A stretch of DNA of 61,966 nucleotides, from NCBI GenBank assembly GCA_013360445.1, contig JABWBP010000039.1, forward strand, positions 1-61,966, in the 5' to 3' direction. This document shows positions 19,701 to 28,078 of this stretch, in pieces; position 1 is the first letter of the stretch, and the number at the start of each line of letters is the position of its first letter. Made by a program: the position numbers and the translations under genes. Below the pieces are notes generated by a model. That model was given only the letters and a program-made list of their open reading frames with translations. It was not told the DNA's origin and did no database searches. The DNA comes from Calditrichaceae bacterium (GTDB lineage Bacteria > Calditrichota > Calditrichia > RBG-13-44-9 > J075).

Positions 19701-22311
19701 CATGATGGTCATCCGGGAGCTGACCGCCCAACGCGCCGTTCGCCGCAGCCTGTACGATGAAGTGGTGGACAACCTGGCCCGGCTCATCGAAGCGCCGGAA
19801 GAGGCGGAATTGGCGATCGAGGAACCGGTCGAGGAAGCTTTCGAAGAAGCGTTCCCCGGGGAGCCGCTAATTTCGGATATGCCGCTCCTGACGGAAGAGC
19901 GGGCAGAGATCAGCGCGCAGGTTATGGAGCTTTATCTCCAGGAAGCGCGGGAGCAGTTGGACGACATCAACTACTTGTTGTTGAAACTGGAAAAAGCGCC
20001 GGAAAATGAAGAATTGCAGCACCATTTGATGCGCTGCATGCACACCCTGAAAGGTTCTTCCGGCATGGTGTACGCGCAAAAGATCGAAACCCTGGCGCAT
20101 CGCTGCGAGGATATCCTGGACCGGAACCTGAAAGCGAAAAATCCCCTGCCGGCGGAATTGTTCGACCTGCTGTTCGAGGCGGTGGACGAGATCAGCCATA
20201 TTTTAGAATCGCTCCAAAAGCAGGGCCGGGAAGAACCCCGCAAATTCGACGCGGTGTTGCTGAAGTTAGAAAATTACTTCCGCGGCGTGGAGGCGGCGCC
20301 GGCGGAAGCGCCGAAAATCAAGGAAGCCCGCCCCGTCGCCCGGGAAGTTCCGGCGGAAGAGGAAGGCGGGGAAATGGTCACCCTCGGCAAGCGGGAAGAA
20401 GCGCCGGCCCCCGGCAAAGAGACCTTCCTGCGCCTGAACATCAAAAAGATGGATCACCTGCTCAACCTGGTTGCGGAGCTGGTGATCAGCAACAACCAGT
20501 TCAAAAACCAGTTGGACCGCCTGAAAAACTTCATTCCCATGCTCAACAGCAATTTGAAAGCTTTCCGCGACACGGAAGATTTTCTGCACACCCTGGTGCG
20601 GGAGGGCAAAAGCCTGCAAGAAGTTCTCAATCCCCTGGTGGAGAACAAGCCGGGAGCTAAAGAGAGCTTGAAAAAGCAGGTTGACAGCATTCAGCGGGTA
20701 TTGAAGAACGTCAAGAACATGCAGGATGAGCTGACCTCCCTGACCCATACCCTGAAGGATAATTCCAAGACTTACGATGAAAACCTGCAAAAATTGACCA
20801 AATTGGGCAACGAACTGCTCGACGAGATCATGCAGGCGCGGCTGGTTCCCATCAACCTGCTCTTCCAGCGCTTCCACCGCCCCATCCGCGACCTGGCCCG
20901 CCAGCTTCAGAAGCAAATCCGCCTCTCCATCAGCGGGGAGGATACCGAACTCGACCGCGCGTTAGTGGACGAGCTGTACGAGCCGCTGTTGCACCTGATC
21001 CGCAACGCCATCGACCACGGCCTGGAAACCGCTAAGGAACGCAAAGCCGCCGGCAAGGACCCCGAGGGGCTGTTAGAGATCAAGGCTTCCCGGGAGCGCA
21101 ACCAGGTGATCATCGAAATCCGCGACGACGGGCGCGGCATCGATCTGGAGAAGGTGAAGAAATATGCCATCAAAAAAGACCTGGTCAGCAAATCCGAGGC
21201 GGAAAAAATGACCGACCAGGAGTTGTTCGAATACCTCTTCTATCCCGGTTTTTCCACCGCCCGGGAAGCGACCCTGGTATCCGGCCGGGGGGTGGGGCTG
21301 GACGCCGTAAAGGTGCAGATCGAAAAAGCCAAGGGAGACATTCGCACCTACACCGAGAAAGGCAAAGGCACCACCTTCAGCATCCGGGTGCCCATCTCCC
21401 TCTCCGTGGTGCAGTCCATGCTGGTGGAAGTGGGCGGCCACGTCTATTCCGTGCCGCTGATGCAGGTGGAAGAGACCCTGCATGTGAGCGGGCGGGACAT
21501 GTTAGCGGAAAACGACCGTTATTACATCCGCTACCGGGAGAAAAAATTCCCGGTGGTGCAACTGGCGCAGTTGTTAAAGGTGCGCGATGTACAGGAGAAA
21601 ATCATCAGCGTGGATACCAACTACCCGGTCATCATGGTGCAGGATGAAGGCAACCGGGTGGCGCTGGTAGTGGATAAAATCATCCGCCGGGAAGAAATTT
21701 TGATCAAATCCCTGGGGCCGGGCCTGCGGCGCTTGAAATATATTTCCGGCGGCTCCATCATGGCCGACGGCCAGGTGGTGCTGGTGCTGGATATTCCCCA
21801 GATCATCCAGGATATTCTCAAAGGCGCCCGCATTTCCGCGCCCCGCCCGGAGACCGCGGTCGTGGAAGCGCCGGTTACGGAGCGGAAACCTTTAGAAGCG
21901 GTTCCCGTGAAACGCAAACGCAAAGTGATCCAGGGGCGCAAACCCATCGCCCTGGTGGTGGATGACTCCCTCAGCATCCGCAAATACCTCAGCAGCCTGT
22001 TGATGCAGAAAGGCTACGCCGCGGAAACCGCCCGCAACGGCTACGAGGCCCTGGAACTGCTCAACAAGCAGGAATTCGACATTATGGTGACGGACCTGGA
22101 AATGCCCAAGCTCTCCGGCTACGAATTGATCGAAACCCTGCGCTACGACCAGCGCTTCACCGGCTTCCCGATCATCGTGCTGACCGGCCGGGCGGGAGAA
22201 AATTTCCGCCAGTTGACCGCGGAATTAGGCGCGGACGCCTACATCATCAAACCGTTCAAGGACCGGGAACTGTTCGAGCAGTTGGATAAATTCATCGAGT
22301 ACAAAGGATAA
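16702..22311 (+). CDS. giant hybrid CheA histidine kinase with multiple Hpt domains and a receiver
   Basis: At 1869 residues it is far longer than E. coli CheA (654). The first ~730 residues are helical, Glu/Ala-rich and carry no Hpt His motif, as in the N-terminus of ChpA/PilL-type kinases. Three Hpt modules follow: H756 in NTHTLKGSAQM, H954 in VHELRSASKML (degenerate, lacking the K-G) and H1114 in MHTLKGSSGM. Next are the dimerisation helices (about 1205-1400), the ATPase N-box (LIRNAIDHGLE, about 1432-1442), G1 IRDDGRGID, G2 GRGVGLDAV, a CheW-like domain, and a receiver with D1754/D1755 and acceptor D1798 in MVTDLEMPKLSG. This layout suits a phosphorelay tuning gliding or type IV pilus behaviour, but no pilus gene is in view. 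Confidence 0.93.
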   Translation: MKSSSTVNFETFYFFKLLETIRENGAQKYNREDQRYLDRFVDYLNREETAQENIEKLALSQTTGDLALFFSDIVDQLSNTTPEAALDSIPARAGEFLEIFDVFLQSEEWKASVDAETAAEVLETPEEQLSFREYCRNIIQTEMEAGAKKLPAKLRQPFRDYLTRLLAEPDMSDRLEKQIDDPRVTEFAILHREVTQDVGGADLDEYIENFEKNAREWATLFRGIVKNHNAELEAFFRPAPAEAAAPAEVEERPFEELFEEAEKEAVFETPEAQPEPVAEELEMLSEEIEQKKARRAPALSEEDRARRKFLRDYVVSEVRAYVDEIMAAVDQLIETPYQPGLAAQLNEGLKGLKDLGQIHAYPGVEEPARELLQVFNHLQEEGLPFTESERPLLESLLESLPAYIDAAIAQKETPALKKIRGQVRELRSQLFAAEALSEAKSAETLESAFQEVAQRSAGAILAEMESGITEKSPQTLAPVFENLGYWSGLLLSGDARETVECVRELLQPQRYHQLSREEQQLLADVVQSWKSSFADASAEVWENYHRQLEQMLPRPEAAKADEALQAYKEVTARQLTRFIGALQKTAPDPEELIAELLPEFLLGLQSNSALIRNDDLEIFFRMAEIKLKNSDPAQVQDPEAFREGLIAFFETLKARVQRLPKAIPANALLKQFDELLPVAEAVREEPARPPQAEAAAEVAPAIEVEEAAAVSSDEEIMEVFKLEAQNYISELREGLLKLRRNPRDERRWRDLGINTHTLKGSAQMVGRQDIAELAEPLDHVVDLIGNESLAPDGELFDIFSGFVDALEARIYGQAVETEALRNRLNAYLAIAEVEREAETAAEMPGPEEAPLEAEITAPEPETPVEAEIAAPEPEIPAEAEIFAEIEAPETEKAPVQERVSREDMVYLEERDPELLEIFQNEVDNNFDIIEKNLANLEKFSYDKEALQQAERAVHELRSASKMLGIIEVSTLTDKLENIFELLIQQKVENFRQVIPVTRRAMMVIRELTAQRAVRRSLYDEVVDNLARLIEAPEEAELAIEEPVEEAFEEAFPGEPLISDMPLLTEERAEISAQVMELYLQEAREQLDDINYLLLKLEKAPENEELQHHLMRCMHTLKGSSGMVYAQKIETLAHRCEDILDRNLKAKNPLPAELFDLLFEAVDEISHILESLQKQGREEPRKFDAVLLKLENYFRGVEAAPAEAPKIKEARPVAREVPAEEEGGEMVTLGKREEAPAPGKETFLRLNIKKMDHLLNLVAELVISNNQFKNQLDRLKNFIPMLNSNLKAFRDTEDFLHTLVREGKSLQEVLNPLVENKPGAKESLKKQVDSIQRVLKNVKNMQDELTSLTHTLKDNSKTYDENLQKLTKLGNELLDEIMQARLVPINLLFQRFHRPIRDLARQLQKQIRLSISGEDTELDRALVDELYEPLLHLIRNAIDHGLETAKERKAAGKDPEGLLEIKASRERNQVIIEIRDDGRGIDLEKVKKYAIKKDLVSKSEAEKMTDQELFEYLFYPGFSTAREATLVSGRGVGLDAVKVQIEKAKGDIRTYTEKGKGTTFSIRVPISLSVVQSMLVEVGGHVYSVPLMQVEETLHVSGRDMLAENDRYYIRYREKKFPVVQLAQLLKVRDVQEKIISVDTNYPVIMVQDEGNRVALVVDKIIRREEILIKSLGPGLRRLKYISGGSIMADGQVVLVLDIPQIIQDILKGARISAPRPETAVVEAPVTERKPLEAVPVKRKRKVIQGRKPIALVVDDSLSIRKYLSSLLMQKGYAAETARNGYEALELLNKQEFDIMVTDLEMPKLSGYELIETLRYDQRFTGFPIIVLTGRAGENFRQLTAELGADAYIIKPFKDRELFEQLDKFIEYKG

Positions 22312-22347
22312 TGACGATTTGGGATTGCGACCCTCCCGGGGTATTGT

Positions 22348-22372
22348 AGAGACGTTGCAATGCAACGTCTCT
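22348..22372. repeat. AGAGACGTTGCA palindrome after cheA
   Basis: Perfect 12-bp arms (AGAGACGTTGCA / TGCAACGTCTCT) around a single A lie 37 bases after the CheA stop. Similar units are dispersed in many FCB and cyanobacterial genomes. It may cap the 3' end of the chemosensory transcript, but no T-run follows. Confidence 0.65.
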
Positions 22373-22489
22373 GCGGTCTCGCCCCTCGCCCTCTCGCCGC
22401 TCTTCCTTCCAATAAATTTACATTTAACCTGATTTTCTGCCGGAAATGCCTTATCTTCACCCATTCGGAATCAGAATGGAGAAGGTTAT

Positions 22490-23983
22490 TTGAAGGCGTT
22501 TGGTTTTTTTTGCAGTATGTTTTTGCCGGTGATGCTGGCTGCCCAGGTGACGGTGAGCGGGGAAATTACCCGCAATACCCGCTGGTTCGGGCAGGTGTTC
22601 GTGGACGGCGACGTGGTCGTCGCGAAAGGGGTTACCCTGTCGATCGAGCCGGGCAGCCGGATCGTTTTCCGGGCCAATCAGGATAAAACCAAATCCGGCA
22701 ACGACCCCTCCAAAATCGAATTCATTGTTTTAGGAAAGCTGATTGCCGCGGGGGAGCAGGGCGACGGGCAGATCGTGTTCACCAGCGACGCCACAGGGGG
22801 CAAAGCGGGCAGCTGGCACGGGTTGATCTTCAAGAACCTTACCGTCGCCTCCATTATGAGGTATTGTATTGTCGAATATGCTTACAAGGGCGTTACCTGC
22901 TACGGCAGCTCCCCGGAAATAAACGGCTGCGAAATCCGCTTCAACCAGTACGCCGGGATCAGTTGCGAAGTGCGTTCCGCCGCGACCATCCGCAATTGCT
23001 CGATCATGGGGAATGACTTTGCCGGGCTGGTCTGCGAATTAGGCTCCTCGCCGCTGTTGGAAAAGACCGTGATTACCCAAAACACCAACGGCGTGATCGT
23101 ATTCGACCGTTCCCGCCCGGATTTGGGACGCAGCGAGCCTGGCGCGGGAGAATCGCGGGGAGAGAACCAGGTCTATGGGAATTTCGAGACGGATATTTAT
23201 AACCGCTCCACTCTCGATCTTTTCGCGCAGAATAATCTCTGGAACAGCGAGCGGGCGACGGAGATTCAGAAAAAAATCATCGACAAAGAAAAGAATTCCA
23301 GCTACGGTAAGGTGATTTTTGAACCGCTTTTCGGGAGAAGAACCCCGCCGCTGGCGGCCCGCCAGGTTCCTCAACCCTCGCCGCCGCTGTCGGCCCCGCA
23401 GAATAGCGCCAATGCCCAGCCCCTTGCCGCGGCCGGCAATCCCGGCCAGGCCATTGCGGGAAGCGACGGCAACCCGGCGATTATCCTTTCCACCGCCGCT
23501 TCGCAACCCGACTTGCCCTTAACCGAACCGCCCCTGGAAGACTCAAACCCGGCGCAGCCGCCCGATACCGCGGCGCAAACCCTGCCGGATCAAACTTCCA
23601 TTGTGACCCCGGAAACCCTGATTGTCTATCGGGAAATTTTTGTGGAAAAACCGGCTTCAAATTCCGAACCAGTGTTGACCGACCCGGTGCTGGAGCGCCA
23701 GTTGGACAGCGGCAAACGCAGTTACGTGAATTTAGCCAAGCCGGAATACCCGGAAATTTACAAACGTACCCGCTACCAGGGCAGGGTGATCATGGAGGTG
23801 ATCGTCGATTATGACGGAGAAGTGGAGAGTTACAGTGTGGTGCGCTCCGAAGGAGACTATTTTACCGGCGCCGCCATAGATGCGCTCAAGAAGATGCGCT
23901 ATCGCCCGGAAACCTTCCAGGGCCGCCCGGTAAAATTCAAAATCTACGAATCCTTTGTGTTCAAGCTGGATCAAACCGAGTGA
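22490..23983 (+). CDS. secreted right-handed beta-helix protein fused to a TonB C-terminal domain
   Basis: The 497-residue protein starts with TTG at 22490, preceded by GGAGAAGG, and has an N-terminal signal peptide ending near LAAQ. Residues about 25-240 look like a NosD/pectate-lyase-type parallel beta-helix, with repeated rungs such as MRYCIVEYAYKGVTCYG, INGCEIRFNQYAGI and IRNCSIMGNDFAGLVC. A Pro/Ala/Gln-rich linker (about 285-395) leads to a TonB-type C-terminal domain (about 415-495: YPEIYKRTRYQGRVIMEVIVDYDGEV, AIDALKKMRYRP). TonB-C usually contacts TonB boxes or delivers energy. Coupling to a beta-helix with an N-terminal signal and no transmembrane anchor is unusual. Function unknown. 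Confidence 0.8.
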   Translation: MKAFGFFCSMFLPVMLAAQVTVSGEITRNTRWFGQVFVDGDVVVAKGVTLSIEPGSRIVFRANQDKTKSGNDPSKIEFIVLGKLIAAGEQGDGQIVFTSDATGGKAGSWHGLIFKNLTVASIMRYCIVEYAYKGVTCYGSSPEINGCEIRFNQYAGISCEVRSAATIRNCSIMGNDFAGLVCELGSSPLLEKTVITQNTNGVIVFDRSRPDLGRSEPGAGESRGENQVYGNFETDIYNRSTLDLFAQNNLWNSERATEIQKKIIDKEKNSSYGKVIFEPLFGRRTPPLAARQVPQPSPPLSAPQNSANAQPLAAAGNPGQAIAGSDGNPAIILSTAASQPDLPLTEPPLEDSNPAQPPDTAAQTLPDQTSIVTPETLIVYREIFVEKPASNSEPVLTDPVLERQLDSGKRSYVNLAKPEYPEIYKRTRYQGRVIMEVIVDYDGEVESYSVVRSEGDYFTGAAIDALKKMRYRPETFQGRPVKFKIYESFVFKLDQTE

Positions 23984-23998
23984 TGCGAAAAACAGGAC

Positions 23999-24628
23999 AT
24001 GAAAAAACCATCCTACCTTATCGGGATTGCCGGGAACATTGGGGTCGGGAAGACCACGGTAACCCAAAAATTAGCCGACAAACTGGGCTGGGACCCCTAT
24101 TTCGAAAGCGTGATCGACAATCCCTACTTAGACGATTTTTACCAGGATATGAACCGCTGGAGCTTCAACCTGCAAATCTATTTCCTGGCGCACCGCTTTC
24201 GCAGCCAAAAGGAAATTGTCGATGCCGGGCGACACGCCATTCAGGATCGCACCATCTATGAGGACGTGGAAATTTTCGCCCGCTCCCTCTATGAACAGGG
24301 GTTCATGAACGAGCGGGATCACGCCTGCTACCGCGATCTGTTCTATGATATGATTCCTTTCCTGCCCAAACCGAACGTGATCATCTACCTGAAGGCCTCC
24401 GTGGATACCTTGATGGGGCGCATCCGCCAGCGCGGGCGGGGTTTCGAGAAAACCATCCGCCGGGAGTATATCGAATACCTGAACCGGGCGTACGAGCGCT
24501 GGATCGGGGAGGCGCAGGATCATTTCCGCATTCTTACCATCAACGCCGATGAGCGGGATTTCGTGAACGGAGACCATGATTTGAATGAGTTGATAGAGGA
24601 AATCCGCGGTTATTGCCCGGGGGAATAG
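23999..24628 (+). CDS. deoxynucleoside kinase (dNK / dGK-dCK family)
   Basis: This salvage enzyme phosphorylates deoxynucleosides at the 5' position. The 209-residue protein has the P-loop GIAGNIGVGKTT at about residues 9-20, the family motif QDRTIYEDVEIFA (DRS-like, with the catalytic-site Arg and Glu), and the lid RIRQRGRGFEKTI. The base specificity (dA/dG versus dC/dT) cannot be read. It follows the TonB-C protein by 15 bases, so it is probably co-transcribed. Confidence 0.9.
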   Translation: MKKPSYLIGIAGNIGVGKTTVTQKLADKLGWDPYFESVIDNPYLDDFYQDMNRWSFNLQIYFLAHRFRSQKEIVDAGRHAIQDRTIYEDVEIFARSLYEQGFMNERDHACYRDLFYDMIPFLPKPNVIIYLKASVDTLMGRIRQRGRGFEKTIRREYIEYLNRAYERWIGEAQDHFRILTINADERDFVNGDHDLNELIEEIRGYCPGE

Positions 24629-24631
24629 CAC

Positions 24632-24762
24632 AGGGGCAGGGGGCAACCGGAGTGCAAAACTTCAGTTTTGCAGGGGTAAGAGCAAGGGGCAGGTGGCAGT
24701 AGGCAATTTTATCCTTACCTGCTCCCTGCCAACTGCCAACTGCCTACTAACTTCCCGATTTA
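24632..24762. repeat. GGCAGTTGGCAG inverted word arms plus a GTGCAAAACT palindrome (24652-24672)
   Basis: The left arm (GGCAGGTGGCAGTAGGC, about 24681-24697) and right arm (CTGCCAACTGCCAACTGCC, about 24725-24743) are complementary. A copy of the GTGCAAAACT palindrome sits inside at 24652-24672. The element fills the gap before the glycosyltransferase. Confidence 0.6.
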
Positions 24763-24787
24763 ACAATTCGATTGGATCTATGGTGAA

Positions 24788-26194
24788 GTGGAAAATTCTG
24801 AAAAGCAACTCCTGTTTATCAGTTACTACTTCCCACCCATGGGGGGCGGGGGGGTTCAACGCATTGTCAAATTTTTGAAATATCTTGATTGCGACCTTTT
24901 CCAGCCTGTTGTTCTCACCGTCAAACCCAGCTTTTTCTACAGTAATGATAGCACCCTGGCCGGGGAAATTCCCGGTTCGGTAAAGGTTATCCGCAGCGGT
25001 TCCCTGGACCCCTTCCGGGTGCTGTACCTGTTCCGCAAGCTGTTCCGCCGCCCCGGTTCCGCTTCCGCGGTTTCCCATCGCGAAAGCGGGGGAAACATCC
25101 GCAAAATTGCCATGTCCGTCTTCGTGCCCGATTCCCGGCTGCTGTGGCTGCCCTTTGCGTTAGGCAAATTGTGGCGATTGCGCCGCCGGCCCGTCAATGT
25201 GATCATTGCCAGCATGCCTCCCTTCACCGCCGGGTTGATCGGGGCGCTGGCGCGCCGGTTCCTCCCCGCCCCGCTCATCCTGGATTTTCGCGACGCCTGG
25301 GCGGAAAATCCCTACCTGCCCGCGGTCGGCGCTGTGCAGCGGCGGCTCAGCGCCCGACTGGAAGCCTGGTGCATCCGGCAGGCGGATGGGTTCATTTTCG
25401 TAAACCCGGCGCTGCAAAACGATTATCAAAAACGCTATCCCTTCATCGCCGGGCGCCGGGCCATCACCATTCGCAACGGATTTGACCCGGAGGACTTTTA
25501 TTCGCCGAATTCCCCCGGCGCAACGCAGAGCGCCGGGCGCAGGGCGCAAATCGGGATCGAGGAAATAGATTCCGGGAAGATCGCCGCTGCGGAGAACGTT
25601 TCCGGGAATTCCGGGGTTTTCAACCTGGGAATCATGGGAACGGTCTATTCCCAGGGAAATCGCCCGGAAACTTTGTTAGAAGCGGTGGAGGAATTGAGTG
25701 CGGATGCGGCATTCCGGGACCATTTCCGGCTTATCTTTTTGGGAAAATGGTCGCCGGATTTCCGCAAAACGGTAGAGGAAAAACCATTAGGCGGGGTGGT
25801 GGACTTCATTCCCTACCTGCCCCACCGGGAGGCGCTGCTGCGCGCCGGGCGCTTCGATGCCCTGGCGCTGGCCATCGAGACCGGTTTGCCCGGCAGCGCC
25901 GGGGTAACCCCGGGGCGTATTTACGAATATTTATACCTGAAAAAACCCATCCTGGCCCTCTGCCCGCTCGATAGCGACCTGGCCGATTTGCTGCGCCGCT
26001 GCCAGGCCGGGGAAGCGCTCGATTATAACGACCGAGAGGGAATCAAGCGGGTGCTGCGGGAGTGGATGGCTGGCCGGGGCGACTTGAAAAACCGCTACCG
26101 CTTTGTCGGGGTGGAGGAGTTTTCCCGGGTGAATCAGGCGCGGCAGTTGGCGGGGTTTGTCGAAGAGGTGGTGGGTAGGTATGTGGCGGGGTAA
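24788..26194 (+). CDS. group 1 / family 4-like glycosyltransferase (GT-B fold)
   Basis: The 468-residue protein opens LLFISYYFPPMGGGGVQRIVKFLKYL, the donor-independent N-lobe loop typical of GT4-type enzymes. It continues with ILDFRDAWAENPYLP, a signature in capsule and lipopolysaccharide sugar transferases, and IRNGFDPEDF at the interdomain hinge. The C-lobe has GTVYSQGNRPETLLEAV, GKWSPDF and a P-G-R-I-Y-EY-L donor-site region. It likely transfers a sugar to a surface glycan. It is isolated from other polysaccharide genes. GTG start at 24788; the ribosome site is weak and a nearby ATG at 24781 is out of frame. Confidence 0.85.
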   Translation: MENSEKQLLFISYYFPPMGGGGVQRIVKFLKYLDCDLFQPVVLTVKPSFFYSNDSTLAGEIPGSVKVIRSGSLDPFRVLYLFRKLFRRPGSASAVSHRESGGNIRKIAMSVFVPDSRLLWLPFALGKLWRLRRRPVNVIIASMPPFTAGLIGALARRFLPAPLILDFRDAWAENPYLPAVGAVQRRLSARLEAWCIRQADGFIFVNPALQNDYQKRYPFIAGRRAITIRNGFDPEDFYSPNSPGATQSAGRRAQIGIEEIDSGKIAAAENVSGNSGVFNLGIMGTVYSQGNRPETLLEAVEELSADAAFRDHFRLIFLGKWSPDFRKTVEEKPLGGVVDFIPYLPHREALLRAGRFDALALAIETGLPGSAGVTPGRIYEYLYLKKPILALCPLDSDLADLLRRCQAGEALDYNDREGIKRVLREWMAGRGDLKNRYRFVGVEEFSRVNQARQLAGFVEEVVGRYVAG

Positions 26195-26196
26195 AT

Positions 26197-26320
26197 TGCT
26201 AAATGGTTAAATGGTTGGATGGTTAAATGGTTGGATACCTGGTTAAGCGTGCCCGGTTAATGCTTTCCCAGCCCTTCAGCCATCCAGCCATCCGGCCATC
26301 CAGCCATTTAACCATCCACC
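26197..26320. repeat. long imperfect hairpin of GGTTGGATGG / CCATCCAGCC words
   Basis: The left arm (26197-26244) repeats TAAATGGTTGGATGG. The right arm (26278-26318) repeats CCATCCAGCCATCC and ends CATTTAACC, the complement. It lies exactly between two convergent genes and could act as a shared transcription stop, though it lacks a clear T-run. Confidence 0.6.
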
Positions 26321-26323
26321 CCT

Positions 26324-27883
26324 TCATCCCAGCACGTAATTCCGGGCAAGCTCCAGATATTGTTCCACCTGCATTTTTTCCCACTTCCTGCCCCGGTCAA
26401 GCTCCCGGCCCATGATACGGGCCACTTTGGGGGCAATTTCCATGCTCGCCCGGGCGTTCAAAATTAGCGCCCGGGTGCGCCGGGAGAGCACGTCTTCTAA
26501 GGTGCGGGCCATTTCCATCCGCGCCGCCCAGATGATTTCCACCACGCGATAGGGCAGTTCCGGGTGAAGCAGTTCTCCATAGCCGTTTTTTTCCCGGCAG
26601 AGCTTGCGAATGGCCGGGGCATCGGAGCCGAATACCTGCCAGGGTTTCATCGCCTCGGCGTTCTTCAGCCAGCCGTGCAGGCGCAGGTTTTCGGTTCTGC
26701 AGGGCCTTTCATCCAGCCCGGCCAGGATCGCCGCCTCGTTGACGGTATCTTCCGCCATTTTCCGGTAGGTGGTCCACTTTCCCCCGGTAATGGTTACTAA
26801 CCCGGAGGGAGAGATCATCAGCAGGTGATCGCGGGAAAGGGCTGCGGTATCGGCGCTTTCCACGGATTTAACCAGCGGGCGGATGCCGGCGAACACGCTC
26901 AGTACGTCCGCGGGAACGGGATCTTGGGTGAGGTAGCGGGCGGCGTGGGTGAGCAGAAATTCGATCTCTTCGGGAAGGGGGCGCGGCTCCAGTTCCGGCG
27001 ATTTCACAGGAGTATCGGTCGTGCCGATCAGCACCCGCTCGTGCCAGGGAATGGCGAACAGCACCCGCCCGTCATCGGTGTGCGGCACCATGATGGCGCT
27101 GTCTCCCGGCAAAAAGGATTTATCCAGTACGATGTGCACCCCCTGGCTGGGCGCGATCATTTCCGCGGCGTTGGGATTATCCATCCGGCAAATCTCGTCG
27201 GCAAATGGTCCGGCGGCGTTGATCACCGCCCGGGCGTTCAACTCGTAATGCTCGCCGGTTTCCCGGTCTTCCGCAATCACTCCGCAAACGATCTGGTTAG
27301 ATTTCCGCAGCGCCGTCACGCGCATATAATTGATGGGAAAAGCGCTCAAATCCGCCGCGCTCTGGGCGAGGTTGACGGCTAAGCGGGCGTCGTCGAATTG
27401 GCCGTCATAATAGATCACCCCGCCGCGCAGCCCCTCCGGCTCCAGGGTGGGAATGTGCTCCAACACCTCTTCGCGGGAGAGATTCTTGGAAGGTCCCAGG
27501 CCTAACTTTCCGGCCAGCAGATCGTAGAGCCGCAGCCCGATGCCGTAAAACGGCCCCTCCCACCAGGCGTAATTGGGAACGATGAAGGGCATATTGCGAA
27601 ACAGGTGCGGGGCGTTCTGCCGCAGCAGCCCCCGTTCCCGCAGGGCTTCCAACACCAGGGAGAGGTTGCCCTGCTGCAAGTAGCGCACCCCGCCGTGAAT
27701 CAGCTTGGTGCTGCGCCCGGAAGTGCCCTGGGCAAAATCTCCCTGCTCCAACAGCAGGGTGCGGTAACCCCGGGAAGCGGCGTCCACCGCCACGCCTAAC
27801 CCCGTGGCCCCCCCGCCGATAACGATGAAATCCCAGATTTTCGTAGATTCTTTCAGTTCTTTTAACATTTCTTCGCGATTCAT
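26324..27883 (-). CDS. glpD: aerobic glycerol-3-phosphate dehydrogenase
   Basis: This FAD enzyme oxidises sn-glycerol 3-phosphate to dihydroxyacetone phosphate and feeds electrons to quinones at the inner membrane. The 519-residue protein has the FAD-binding GGGATGLGVAVDAASRGY near residue 22-40, LLEQGDFAQGTSGRSTKLIHGGVRYL, the active-site region RVLIGTTDTP, FAGIRPLV and a C-terminal GlpD domain. AGAGG lies five bases before the ATG. No glpK or glpF is adjacent. The gene starts divergently from the DUF433/DUF5615 pair. Confidence 0.95.
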   Translation of the reverse strand: MNREEMLKELKESTKIWDFIVIGGGATGLGVAVDAASRGYRTLLLEQGDFAQGTSGRSTKLIHGGVRYLQQGNLSLVLEALRERGLLRQNAPHLFRNMPFIVPNYAWWEGPFYGIGLRLYDLLAGKLGLGPSKNLSREEVLEHIPTLEPEGLRGGVIYYDGQFDDARLAVNLAQSAADLSAFPINYMRVTALRKSNQIVCGVIAEDRETGEHYELNARAVINAAGPFADEICRMDNPNAAEMIAPSQGVHIVLDKSFLPGDSAIMVPHTDDGRVLFAIPWHERVLIGTTDTPVKSPELEPRPLPEEIEFLLTHAARYLTQDPVPADVLSVFAGIRPLVKSVESADTAALSRDHLLMISPSGLVTITGGKWTTYRKMAEDTVNEAAILAGLDERPCRTENLRLHGWLKNAEAMKPWQVFGSDAPAIRKLCREKNGYGELLHPELPYRVVEIIWAARMEMARTLEDVLSRRTRALILNARASMEIAPKVARIMGRELDRGRKWEKMQVEQYLELARNYVLG

Positions 27884-27955
27884 GGCCGCCTCTTTGTCGA
27901 TTTTACTTATAATATACTAATTTTCTTTCCGGGAAAAAGAGAAGGTTGACATCCC

Positions 27956-27984
27956 CTGGATTTGTATTTACTTTGTTTGCGGGG
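27956..27984 (+). promoter_or_regulatory. possible promoter for the DUF433/DUF5615 pair
   Basis: TTGACA at 27956-27961 is followed after 17 bases by TACTTT at 27979-27984. The -35 box is perfect and the -10 box weak. It lies about 95 bases before the antitoxin-like gene. Confidence 0.35.
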
Positions 27985-28078
27985 TTAATTAGCTTGAATC
28001 GCTGGCGATTGTGGTAAACTGAGTACATTCAAAATAAAATTCCGAGTTCAAAAGCGAAAAATCCGGAGGTAAAGACCC

